DNA from: an uncultured Tenacibaculum sp.
Lineage (GTDB): Bacteria > Bacteroidota > Bacteroidia > Flavobacteriales > Flavobacteriaceae
NCBI RefSeq assembly: GCF_947499065.1
Contig: NZ_CANMMT010000001.1
Coordinates: 620,001-684,000, forward strand
Direction: 5' to 3'
Length of the DNA: 64,000 bases
Position numbers and translations under genes: made by a program. Below are positions 10,208-19,200 of this stretch, piece after piece (within the stretch, counting starts at the first letter, position 1; the number at the start of each line of letters is the position of its first letter). A model generated the notes under the pieces. That model was not told the DNA's origin. It saw only the letters and a list, made by a program, of their open reading frames with translations, and searched no databases.

Positions 10208-10217
10208 TTTATATAAT

Positions 10218-10919
10218 TTAATTCGTTCTTTTTGTAGTTATCCAACCCATATAAATAGATGTTTGAAAAAAGCGTAAAGGTGCTTCAAATCCAGCTTCTA
10301 TAAGCAATTCGCTTAACCGTACTTCCGATACTGCTTTTAACTTATTTTCTATACGATACAAGCGATTGTTTATCTCTTCTTCCGTAATTGTTTTTGGTAA
10401 AAGCTGTCTTAATATTTGTAAGTTTTCTTTGAGTTGTTTTTTAGTTCCTGTAATGTCTAATAACACCAATGGAGCGTTGTTTTCTAACCTCTCTGCTATG
10501 CTTTTTAGTAAGTTTAGCTTCGTACCATCATCTTCCATAAAATGCAGTACCAATAGTAGGGTAGCAGCTCCAAATTTTTGCGATTGATTTAAATCACTTA
10601 CCAATCCTTCGATTAAAGTTACATTTTTATATTCTTGTAGCTTTTTTCTAGCTTGTGCTATCATTTCTGGCGACGGATCTACTCCTAAAATTTCCCATTG
10701 CTTAGAATTCTCTATAAAATAGGCTATTTCATTACCTGTTCCACAACCTGCTACTAGTAATTTTTTGTTGGTAGTTTCACTTAAAATCTGTGGTAATTTG
10801 CTTAAAAAATAGTGGTAGTTTGGTATCCAAGCTTCAACAAATTCATTGTAATTAGTAGCTCTTTTATCTTCAAATATTTCTACGTTTTCCATTGTTAAAA
10901 ACCTTTTCTTTTCTGTCAT
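10218..10919 (-). CDS. Class I SAM-dependent methyltransferase
   Basis: Predicted S-adenosylmethionine-dependent methyltransferase of 233 residues. Motif I is LLVAGCGTGNE near residue 54, the acidic end of strand beta2 is ILGVDPSPEMI, and the beta4 region reads AATLLLVLHFMED with LVLLDITG after it. The overall pattern resembles the Methyltransf_11/12 families. The substrate cannot be inferred. It is upstream of, and probably co-transcribed with, the 148-residue hypothetical gene, and divergent from the nuclease gene across a 239-bp AT-rich spacer in which I saw no other gene. Confidence 0.85.
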   Translation of the reverse strand: MTEKKRFLTMENVEIFEDKRATNYNEFVEAWIPNYHYFLSKLPQILSETTNKKLLVAGCGTGNEIAYFIENSKQWEILGVDPSPEMIAQARKKLQEYKNVTLIEGLVSDLNQSQKFGAATLLLVLHFMEDDGTKLNLLKSIAERLENNAPLVLLDITGTKKQLKENLQILRQLLPKTITEEEINNRLYRIENKLKAVSEVRLSELLIEAGFEAPLRFFQTSIYMGWITTKRTN

Positions 10920-11158
10920 TAAACTTAGTTATTTAATAGGAGAGGAGCAAAATAGTTCTTCCAATTTTACATGTAGAAAAACGTTTAAAATATAGAAATT
11001 TGTTTGTTTTTAAACTTAAAGCACTTGGAACTTTTCATTGTGTAAATACAATTTTTCTTCAGACATATATTTTATAAACCTCTTAAAACTAACGTTTTAC
11101 AAATATTTAATTAACTTATTTTCAGTAATTTAACAACTAAATTTTATAAAAAAGAAAA

Positions 11159-11893
11159 ATGAATAATCCATTTCAAATCCAACCAGAACTTCGTTATGGT
11201 GCTCCTGTATGTGATGAAATTTTAGTAGGCCGTTATTTTACTATTGGTTACTCTTGGTATTTCAGACAAGCCAAATGGACACTAGAAATTATTAACAGAA
11301 ATAAGTATTTACTAACCAAAGCCGATCGTATGAATAACTTTCGTGCTGATACTAGAATTCCTAAACGTTTTCGTGCTGGTTTAGGGGCTTATAAAAATAG
11401 TGGTTACGACCGTGGACACCTTGTAGCCAGTGCAAATAGTGATATTCTGGAAATCCAAAATAGCGAAACCTTTTTACTATCGAATATGTCTCCTCAAAAA
11501 CCATATTTTAATCGTAGAATTTGGAGAAAACTAGAAGAAGCTATCAGAAAACTCAACGACAAACCTGAAATTTTAGAAACTTATGTGCTTACCGCTCCTG
11601 TTTTCTATTTTGATCAAAAAATTAAAACTATTGGCGATTCTTCTAACGAATATGGTATCGATGTTCCTATTCCTCATGCTTTTGTTAAAAGTGTTTTAGC
11701 CGAAGATGATAAAGGTCGTCTGTCTTTATGGACTTTTGAAATGGAGAATAGACAACTGAGTGGTGAATTAGAAAACTATTTAGTTGTTACCTATGACGCC
11801 GAACAAAAAGTTGGTGGAAAATTTTGGGATCGTATCGATGGAGGTGATCTTCATCAACAAAAAAAATTTCCAAATCCTATTTGGGATTATTAA
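11159..11893 (+). CDS. DNA/RNA non-specific endonuclease (NUC1/beta-beta-alpha metal family)
   Basis: Sugar-nonspecific nuclease of the His-Me finger type, 244 residues. The catalytic DRGH motif is at residues 84-87 with His87 as expected general base, followed by LSNMSPQKPYFNRRIW, which carries the metal-ligand Asn and the conserved SNMSPQ block. Most relatives are secreted, but the N-terminus here (MNNPFQIQPELRYGAP) is hydrophilic with no signal peptide or lipobox. Either the enzyme is cytoplasmic, exported by another route, or a toxin-like protein. No immunity-type gene is adjacent. Confidence 0.88.
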   Translation: MNNPFQIQPELRYGAPVCDEILVGRYFTIGYSWYFRQAKWTLEIINRNKYLLTKADRMNNFRADTRIPKRFRAGLGAYKNSGYDRGHLVASANSDILEIQNSETFLLSNMSPQKPYFNRRIWRKLEEAIRKLNDKPEILETYVLTAPVFYFDQKIKTIGDSSNEYGIDVPIPHAFVKSVLAEDDKGRLSLWTFEMENRQLSGELENYLVVTYDAEQKVGGKFWDRIDGGDLHQQKKFPNPIWDY

Positions 11894-11898
11894 TTGAA

Positions 11899-11931
11899 AT
11901 GTTCCACATGAAAAAATTTCATGTGAAACAT
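11899..11931. repeat. Inverted repeat made of two parS-like half elements
   Basis: ATGTTCCACATGAAA at 11899-11913 is mirrored by TTTCATGTGAAACAT at 11917-11931 with one mismatched pair. The arms look like degenerate copies of the GTTCCACATGGAAC palindromes found near mnmG. It sits 6 bp behind the nuclease stop codon. There is no clean T-run directly after it, so it is not an obvious terminator. Confidence 0.6.
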
Positions 11932-12310
11932 TGTTTAGGATTTATTTTTTAATAATAGAATTTTTTTATCTAATTTTTAACTTGATCATAAAATTTTATT
12001 TAAATTTTCAAAAAACACTCAAAAGTGAATTTTTAAGTCAAAAAAATATAAAAACTTAATTTTAGGTGGTTTTTAGGCTATTTTAAACAAATAACAACAA
12101 TTCTATAAGGCCATTTTTAAAACACGCTTAAAAAAATCTTGAGAGAGTCGTTTTAATTACTAAAATTTATATCTAAAAACAATAACATAAAAAAAATCAA
12201 TTCTTGTTTTTTTGACAAATTTCTTAAATTTAATAGAAAAGTTACTCGTGACTTTTTTTTAATCCCTGCTTCTAAATATTAAAAACTTATTAATCTTAAA
12301 AAATTTAGAT
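11932..12310. other. Gene-free AT-rich spacer with terminator-like hairpin
   Basis: About 380 bp of roughly 80% A+T between the nuclease and the TerB gene. I see no open reading frame worth calling on either strand. At 12237-12261 the sequence AAAAGTTACTCGTGACTTTT followed by T's forms an imperfect hairpin with a T-run, 50 bp upstream of the TerB start. It could be a terminator or attenuator. Confidence 0.5.
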
Positions 12311-12745
12311 ATGGCTATTTCAGATTTATATTCAAGCGGAAAACACAAACAAGAAAAAGGTCATTTTGCTAGTGTTGTAAAAATTGCAAAGACTGATGGA
12401 ATTATTTCAGAAGGGGAGCAGAAACTTTTAGATAGAGCTGCTAAAAAATTACACATTAATAAAAGTGAGTATGATGAAATTTTAAAGAGTCCTGAAAAAT
12501 TTCCTGTTAACCCTCCTGTGAGCTACGATGAGCGTATTGAACGTTTATATCGATTAACTAAAATGATTTTTGCTGATGAACACGTGGACAAAGATCAGGT
12601 GATTTTAATGCAAAAAATAGCTGTTGCTTTACATTTTCCAACTGATAATGTTGAAAAAGTATGCGATGAAGCTTTGCACTTAGTATTGAACGATAATGAC
12701 TTGGATGATTTTACTAACGCAATAAAAAAAGTAAACGCTATTTAA
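12311..12745 (+). CDS. TerB-family (tellurite resistance/DjlA-N-like) protein
   Basis: Cytoplasmic all-helical protein of 144 residues with the TerB/DjlA N-terminal pattern: a first helix pair with VVKIAKTDGIISEGEQKLLDRAAKKL and a second copy-like part with RLTKMIFADEHVDKDQVILM. The acidic D/E residues (DGIISEGE, DEHVDKDQ) are those thought to bind metal in TerB. No other ter genes are present, so tellurite resistance should not be inferred; the single-gene form is common in flavobacteria. The OMP gene starts 55 bp downstream. Confidence 0.8.
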   Translation: MAISDLYSSGKHKQEKGHFASVVKIAKTDGIISEGEQKLLDRAAKKLHINKSEYDEILKSPEKFPVNPPVSYDERIERLYRLTKMIFADEHVDKDQVILMQKIAVALHFPTDNVEKVCDEALHLVLNDNDLDDFTNAIKKVNAI

Positions 12746-12800
12746 ACAGATTTATACTAAATTCGCGCTAACCAAGTTATTATAATAAATCTACTATTTA

Positions 12801-13394
12801 ATGAAGAATAAAATTTTACTTATAGCCGTACTTTGTTGTTCTATTAATTTATTTTCCCAAAATTTGAACGATACCTGGCAAATTGGTATTGGTATGGGGG
12901 TTACAAAATTTAGTTCTAGTGATGCTGCTTTTATTGGCGATGAATATCTATTTCAAGTACCAGTAGTTAGTTTAACCATGCCTATTGGTGAACGCTTTTC
13001 TTTAGACGGAGCTATGTCATTTAATACAATTGATGATATTGGATTAATCAAAAATTCAGCTAAGTATTTTTCATTTGATGCATCTTTTCGTTATAATTTA
13101 AATCCACTTTTTGAAAATTTTAGTCCTTATGTTTTTGCGGGTGGAAGTGTGGTTGATTCTGAAAGAAAAATGACACCAACGCTTAATATTGGTGCGGGTG
13201 GTATTTACTGGTTAACCGACACTATAGGTATAAATCCTCAAGTATATTACAAGCATTCATTAGAAAACTTTGAAAGTATGCGTTCTCATATTCAAGGAAC
13301 ACTAAGTGTTGTATTTAGGTTGAATTGGAATAATATGTCTGGTGGTAATTCACCAAATAAATCAAATGCTTCTTGTTATTACAATCAGTTTTAA
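12801..13394 (+). CDS. Outer-membrane beta-barrel protein
   Basis: 197 residues with a signal peptide (KNKILLIAVLCCSINLFSQ) cleaved after about residue 19. Then come alternating hydrophobic/polar strands ending in typical turns (WQIGIGMGVTKF, FDASFRYNLNPL, YVFAGGSVV, INPQVYYKHSLENF, IQGTLSVVFRLNW), as in the porin-like OmpA/OMP_b-brl group. The C-terminus continues past the last strand with a Ser/Asn-rich tail. Function unknown. It follows the TerB gene and is closed by a bidirectional terminator shared with gltX. Confidence 0.75.
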   Translation: MKNKILLIAVLCCSINLFSQNLNDTWQIGIGMGVTKFSSSDAAFIGDEYLFQVPVVSLTMPIGERFSLDGAMSFNTIDDIGLIKNSAKYFSFDASFRYNLNPLFENFSPYVFAGGSVVDSERKMTPTLNIGAGGIYWLTDTIGINPQVYYKHSLENFESMRSHIQGTLSVVFRLNWNNMSGGNSPNKSNASCYYNQF

Positions 13395-13411
13395 TACAAA
13401 ACTAAACACAT

Positions 13412-13442
13412 AAAAAAATCCGGTTTTAAACCGGATTTTTTT
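13412..13442. terminator. Bidirectional terminator between OMP gene and gltX
   Basis: AATCCGGTTT/AAACCGGATT forms a near loopless 10-bp stem with A-run on one side and T-run on the other, placed between two convergent genes. Confidence 0.9.
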
Positions 13443-13444
13443 AT

Positions 13445-14962
13445 TTATGATAACTTCTCAATTGCATTTTTTATGCGTTGTAAAGTAGTTTCTTTTCCTA
13501 TCATTGTCATAATTTCAAACAAATCTGGTCCTGCCAATTTACCTACTAAACTCAAACGAAGTGGTTGCATTACTTTACCAAACCCAATTTCTTTGGAAGT
13601 AATCCATCCTTTAATTTCAGTTTGTGCATTTTCAATTGAAAAATCTTCAATGTTAGAAATAACTTCTGTTAATTCAGTCATTAAAGCTCCAGTTGTTTCT
13701 TTCCATTGTTTTTTTGCTGCTTTTGCATCATATTCTGTAGGATTTTCAAAGAAGAAACTTGATAAATCCCAGAAATCAGCTACAAAAACGGCTCTTTCTT
13801 TTATTAAAGAAACCACTTTTTTTGTATAATCTACATCACTATTGATTCCTTTTTCTTCAAGAATTGGCAAGTATAAATCTGTTAATTCTTTATCAGTTTT
13901 AAGCTGTAAATACTGCTGATTAAACCATTTTGTTTTATCTGGACTAAACTTGGCTCCAGACTTACTAACTCTTGCTAAATCGAATGTTTTTACTAATTCT
14001 TCTAAAGAGAAAATTTCTTGCTCTGTACCAGGATTCCATCCTAAGAAAGCAAGCATATTAATAAATGCATCGTTAAAATATCCATCTTCTTTATACCCTC
14101 TAGAAACATCTCCTGATTCTTCGTTAGTATATTCTAATGGGAATACTGGAAAACCTAATTTATCTCCATCACGTTTGCTTAATTTTCCTTTTCCAACTGG
14201 CTTTAAAATTAATGGTAAATGTGCAAATTTTGGTGCGTCCCAACCAAAAGCTTTATATAATAACATGTGAAGTGGGAGAGAAGGTAACCATTCTTCTCCA
14301 CGAATTACATGTGATATTTCCATTAAATGATCATCAACAATGTTTGCTAAATGATACGTTGGCATTCCATCTGACTTAAATAATACTTTATCATCTAAAG
14401 TATTTGTGTCGATTTTAATAGTCCCACGTATTTCATCTTGCATGATTAATGTTTCATCTTGAGGTGTTTTAAAACGAACTACATATTTATCACCAGCAGC
14501 AATTTTAGATGTTACTTCTTCTTCTGAAAGCGCTAAAGAGTTTTGCAATTTTTCGCGATTATGCCAATTGTAGATAAATGTTTTACCATTTTCTTCATGG
14601 TTTTTACGGTGTGCATCTAATTCTTCAGCCGTATCAAAAGCGTAATATGCCCATCCTTTTTCAATTAATAAATCGGCATACTGCTTATATAATTCTTTTC
14701 GTTCTGACTGACGGTATGGTCCGAATTTTTCATTTTTCCCTGGTCCTTCATCAAATGGTATGTTACACCATTCTAAAGAATCTATGATGTATTGTTCTGC
14801 ATTTGCTACATAACGAGTTTGATCTGTATCTTCAATACGTAAAACAAAAGTTCCGTTATATTTTTTTGCAAATAAATAATTGAATAATGCGGTTCTAACA
14901 CCACCCATGTGTAATGGTCCTGTTGGACTAGGAGCAAAGCGTACTCTTACGTTATCAGTCAT
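13445..14962 (-). CDS. gltX: Glutamyl-tRNA synthetase
   Basis: Class I aminoacyl-tRNA synthetase charging tRNA-Glu, 505 residues. The HIGH-type motif appears as PSPTGPLHMGGVRTALFNYL (residues 10-29), and the KMSKS motif as KLSKRDGDK near residue 260. The middle has GEEWLPSLPLHMLLY and the C-terminal anticodon-binding helical domain ends in LQRIKNAIEKLS. It is a single-gene unit in a converging arrangement with the OMP gene. Confidence 0.97.
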   Translation of the reverse strand: MTDNVRVRFAPSPTGPLHMGGVRTALFNYLFAKKYNGTFVLRIEDTDQTRYVANAEQYIIDSLEWCNIPFDEGPGKNEKFGPYRQSERKELYKQYADLLIEKGWAYYAFDTAEELDAHRKNHEENGKTFIYNWHNREKLQNSLALSEEEVTSKIAAGDKYVVRFKTPQDETLIMQDEIRGTIKIDTNTLDDKVLFKSDGMPTYHLANIVDDHLMEISHVIRGEEWLPSLPLHMLLYKAFGWDAPKFAHLPLILKPVGKGKLSKRDGDKLGFPVFPLEYTNEESGDVSRGYKEDGYFNDAFINMLAFLGWNPGTEQEIFSLEELVKTFDLARVSKSGAKFSPDKTKWFNQQYLQLKTDKELTDLYLPILEEKGINSDVDYTKKVVSLIKERAVFVADFWDLSSFFFENPTEYDAKAAKKQWKETTGALMTELTEVISNIEDFSIENAQTEIKGWITSKEIGFGKVMQPLRLSLVGKLAGPDLFEIMTMIGKETTLQRIKNAIEKLS

Positions 14963-15004
14963 TGTTTTTAATTTGAAAGCGCAAAGATAGTTTTAATATA
15001 ATCA

Positions 15005-15031
15005 TAAAAAAAGCGAGCCTAAGCTCGCTTT
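15005..15031 (-). terminator. Terminator behind the double-glycine peptide gene
   Basis: On the minus strand, stem AAGCGAGC/GCTCGCTT with a 4-nt loop is followed by seven T's, 4 bp after the peptide stop codon. It separates the peptide from gltX. Confidence 0.85.
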
Positions 15032-15034
15032 GTA

Positions 15035-15187
15035 TTATTTGAATTGGCAGAAACCATTTAAACAAAAAGAATCCCAAGGTGGGCAATCTTTGTATGTAAA
15101 GCATCTAATGTTTCTCCATCCTCCGTTCACTAATTTTTGTTCCTTTTTATTTAAAGCAACACCTAGTTTTGAAATGTTTTTTAACAT
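15035..15187 (-). CDS. Double-glycine leader peptide with four cysteines (bacteriocin/pheromone-like precursor)
   Basis: A 50-residue open frame on the minus strand. Residues 1-23 (MLKNISKLGVALNKKEQKLV then NGG) are the leader type seen before many flavobacterial secreted or modified peptides, with a GG pair at 22-23 as the expected cleavage site for a peptidase-ABC transporter. The 27-residue core starts at Trp24 and has Cys29, Cys35, Cys42 and Cys47, two Trp and a Pro-Pro. It has its own terminator and a 70-100 bp upstream spacer. No transporter, modification enzyme or immunity gene is adjacent, so processing would rely on genes elsewhere. Function is inference from the leader. Confidence 0.75.
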   Translation of the reverse strand: MLKNISKLGVALNKKEQKLVNGGWRNIRCFTYKDCPPWDSFCLNGFCQFK

Positions 15188-15261
15188 GATTAAAGTTTAA
15201 GTTTGGTTAGTTGATAACGCAAACTACTTTATTTTTATGTTTCATCGTTTTTTTTTGCCAT

Positions 15262-15290
15262 AAAAAAAGTAAGGGTTTTCCTTACTTTTT
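15262..15290 (-). terminator. Terminator of the outer-membrane protein gene
   Basis: AAAAAGTAAGG/CCTTACTTTTT stem with a 5-nt loop overlaps the stop codon of the minus-strand gene at 15289. On that strand the stem is followed by a T-run. Confidence 0.8.
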
Positions 15291-16113
15291 AAAATTTATG
15301 ATATAATCCAAAAGTTAATGCTGCCTTTTTAGGTACATTTCTTCCTGCAAATGCTCCTCCAAAACCAAAATTAACTCCTGTTTTATCGCTAATTTCTCCA
15401 ATTAGTTTTAATCCAAATGCAGCAAAACTTTGATCATTTACGTATAATCCAGTAGCAACATTTTGAAGTGGTAAAGCAACATCTCCGTTTTTAAGAGAAG
15501 CAACTCCATCTAAAAATCCTGCAACCCATAACCAATCTATAGCTTTATATCCTATTTCTCCACCTAACTTATATGTACTACTATAATCATTAGTTCTAAT
15601 ATCAAATCCTGTTGAAGCTTGAATATACCATCTATCAAATCCTCTACCTGCAATAAATAATGGTGTAACAGTCCAAGCATCATAACCAGTTCTTAAACCT
15701 GAAGCTATTGAAAAACTACTTGTGTTAGCCTCAACTGTTAATTGCCCTGTTAATAACCATTTTTTGTTATAGAAGTTATGCTTAACTCCTATTTGAATAT
15801 TTCCTAATGATGTTTTTGATTCCTCAGTAGTAAATGAAATTGGTTGTACTAAAGCTCCAGATTTAACCATTTTTAAAGGTACAGAAGCTATTAAAGTTGT
15901 TTTATCTGAAAGACCATACTCTCCATACAATTGTAAAGTATTATCTGTTATTTTACGATTAGTGCTGTAATCTGGGTTACCGTACAATGCATCATAATTA
16001 GAAATTGTAGTAAAAGATAATTGTACATATCCCTCGTTTTTCTTTTTCGTCCATGGACTTTGAGCTATAAGATTTACTGAAAAGAATAAAAGTAAAATAG
16101 ATAGTTTTTTCAT
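15289..16113 (-). CDS. Outer-membrane beta-barrel protein (transporter/porin-like)
   Basis: 274 residues with an N-terminal signal peptide (KKLSILLLFFSVNLIAQ). The mature part is made of regularly spaced amphipathic strands (GYVQLSFTTISNY, NTLQLYGEYGLSDKTTLIASVPL, LGNIQIGVKHNFYNKKWLLTGQLTVE) and ends in GLYHKF, the C-terminal aromatic signature of barrel insertion. The pattern resembles the MetA-pathway/OMPP1-like families. Ligand unknown. It is monocistronic, with a terminator at its end and a 123-bp divergent spacer to the DUF4175 gene. Confidence 0.75.
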   Translation of the reverse strand: MKKLSILLLFFSVNLIAQSPWTKKKNEGYVQLSFTTISNYDALYGNPDYSTNRKITDNTLQLYGEYGLSDKTTLIASVPLKMVKSGALVQPISFTTEESKTSLGNIQIGVKHNFYNKKWLLTGQLTVEANTSSFSIASGLRTGYDAWTVTPLFIAGRGFDRWYIQASTGFDIRTNDYSSTYKLGGEIGYKAIDWLWVAGFLDGVASLKNGDVALPLQNVATGLYVNDQSFAAFGLKLIGEISDKTGVNFGFGGAFAGRNVPKKAALTFGLYHKF

Positions 16114-16236
16114 GTTTAACGTATTTAATTTTTAAAAAAAATAATTATTTCAAGGCTTTAGTAGCTATTAATAATATTTTCTTACACATATCTTTAACAA
16201 TAATTTACTTTTAAAAATAGTACTTTTATAGTTGAT

Positions 16237-19200
16237 ATGGAGAAATTTAATATAATAGAACAGAAGTTACTACAATTTAGTAAAAAATACTACACGAATG
16301 AATTAATAAGAGGAAGCATACTATTTGTTTCTTTAGGGTTAATATATCTTTTCTTTACCCTATTCATTGAATACTTTTTATGGCTTAAACCTAATGCAAG
16401 AACCATTTTATTTTGGCTATTTATTGCTGTAGAACTATTTCTATTTTTCCGTTTTATTTGCTTTCCTATTTTTAAAATTACTGGTTTACAAAAAGGAATT
16501 TCTTTTGAAGATGCTTCAAAAATTATCGGAAATCATTTTCCTGAAGTTAAAGACAAACTTTTAAACGTACTTCAATTAAAAGAAAATAGCGATAATTCTG
16601 ATTTACTATTAGCTAGTATAGAACAAAAATCAGGTGTATTACAACCTATTTCTTTTAATAAAGCGATAGACTTTAAAAAGAATAAAAAGTATTTAAAGTA
16701 TGCTTTAATTCCTCTTTTAATTTGGGGCTTTACTTTTTTAACTGGAACTACAAGTAAACTTTCACAGAGTTTTAATCGTATGGTAAATCATTCTGTTGCT
16801 TATACACCTCCAGCTCCTTTTTATTTTAATTTAACTTCTAAAGATTTAAATGTAATTAAAGGAAAAGATATTACTGTATATATTCAAGCAACAGGGGAGG
16901 TGATTCCTCAAGAAGCTAAAATCCATTTCAACAATCAACAATATTATTTAGAGAACGAAGGGAACGGTCTTTTCTCTTACACATTTGTAGAAGTTCAAGA
17001 GGCAATTAATTTTTATACAAGCGCAAACGGTATTGAATCGAATACATTTAACTTATCTGTTATAAACACTCCATCTATTCAAAACATCTCTTTAAACTTA
17101 AAATATCCAGCATATACTAAAAAGAAAAATGAGACGATTGAAAACACGGGAAACATAAATGTTCCACAAGGAACAATTGTTCAATGGAAGGTAAAAACAA
17201 CTGAAACCGATACAGTTAGTTTACTACTAAATCAAAAACGTTTTAATTTTTCTAAAGAAAACTCTGATCTCTTTCAATTGAATAAACAATTGAAAGAATC
17301 AATCAATTACCAGATAACAACTACTAATAAAAATTTAAAAGATTACGAACAGTTACAGTTTTCTATTGATGTTACTAAAGATGAATTTCCAACTATAAAT
17401 GTGAATTCAAACATAGATAGTATTAGTAGAGGTAATGCTCAATTTGTAGGACAGATTTCAGACGACTACGGCTTTAAAAAATTAGAGTTAGTGTATTATG
17501 ATAAAAACAATATTAGCGAATCTAAAAACACTTTAATAAACATAAACAAGAATAATATTCAGACTTTCTTTTTTGAGTTCCCAAACAAATTAGACTTAAA
17601 AGAAGGAGTTAATTATGAAATGTATTTTCAGGTTTTTGACAATGATATTATTAATGGAAGCAAAAAAGCTGTTAGTAGAAAGTTTTCATATAGACAGAAA
17701 ACATCTAATGAAATTGAAAACGAATTATTACAAGAACAACGTAATTATATTCAAAATTTAGAGAACTCATTAAGCAAGCAAGAAAAGAGTAAAAAAGAAT
17801 TAGAGAAGATTCAATTCGATCTGCAAAACAAAAAAAATATTAACTGGAACGATCAGAAAAAAATTAAAAATTTAATTAAGCGTCAAGACCAGTATAAAGA
17901 AATGATGCAACGTCAAGCTCAAAAATTACAAGAGAATTTCTCTGAGAAAAAAGAGAAAAACGAAACACTTCAAGAGAAAAAAGAAGATTTAAAAAAGAGA
18001 ATAGAAGAGCTAAAGAAGTTAGAAAAGCAACAAAAGTTATTAGATGAATTAAAGAAGCTTGCTGAGAAGCTTAACAAAGAAGATTTAATTAAAAAAACAA
18101 AAGAATTAGCAGAACAAAATAAGCAACAAGAAAAAAGTTTAGAGCGTATTTTGGAAATGACCAAACGTTATTATGTTGAACAAAAGATGCAAAAAGTTGC
18201 TGACGACATAAAAGATTTGGCAAAAAAACAAGAAGAGCTTAATAAGAAAGAAGCTACAAAAGAAGAGCAAAACAAAATCAATAAGGAGTTTCAAAAGATT
18301 AAAAAAGATCTTAATGAATTAAAAAAAGATAACAACAAATTAAAAGCTCCTATGAAACTTCCATCTTTAGAAAAGCCTTCTGAAGAAATCCAAAAAGAAT
18401 TAAACAACGCAGATAAAAAATTAGATAGCGGTAAACAACAAGAGGCAAAAGAAAACCAAAAAAAGGCAGCTAAAAAGATGAAAGAAATGAGTCAAAAAAT
18501 GCAAGACTCAATGCAACAAATGAGCGCCGATATGGAACAAGAAAACATGGAAGGTTTACGTCAAGTATTAGAAAACCTAATTACATTTTCTTTTGACCAA
18601 GAAAGACTAATGAATATCTTTTCAAGTACTAATTCATCACATCCAAACTTTGGTAAGAACTTACAAAAACAACATCTGCTTAAAACTTATTTTGAACACA
18701 TAGATGATAGCTTATTTGTATTATCAATGAAATCTCCAAAGATATCTTCTAAGGTTCAAGATCAACTTGCATTGGCTCATTATAACTTAGATCAATCATT
18801 AGAAAACTTTGCTGATAACAAATTTAGAAATGGTATTTCAAATCAACGCTATGTAATGACTTCTGCAAACACTTTAGCAGACATGTTAAGTAATGCTTTA
18901 GACGCTATGCAAAATCCATTACCAAGCAGCGGAAAAGGTAAGGGGAAAGGTAAATCTTTTAGCTTACCAGACATTATTCAAAAACAAAATGAATTAATGG
19001 AAAAGATGAAGAATGGTATGAAAAAGAAAAATCAAGGAAAACCAAAAGATGGAAAAGATGGAAAGAAGGGTGGAGACAAAGGTAAAAAAGAAGGTAAAAA
19101 AGGGGAGCAAGGTGAAGGCTTAGATGGTGAATTATATCAAATTTATAAAGAACAATCAGAACTAAGACAACAACTAGAAAATGCGATTAAAGAAGGTAAA

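Noticed and set aside
10920..11158. 239-bp spacer checked for tRNA or small genes
   Set aside because: No cloverleaf, no open frame and no repeat beyond AT-rich tracts were found.
12311..12745. Tellurite-resistance operon
   Set aside because: Only a single TerB-type gene is present; terC, terD and terE are missing, so the phenotype cannot be claimed.
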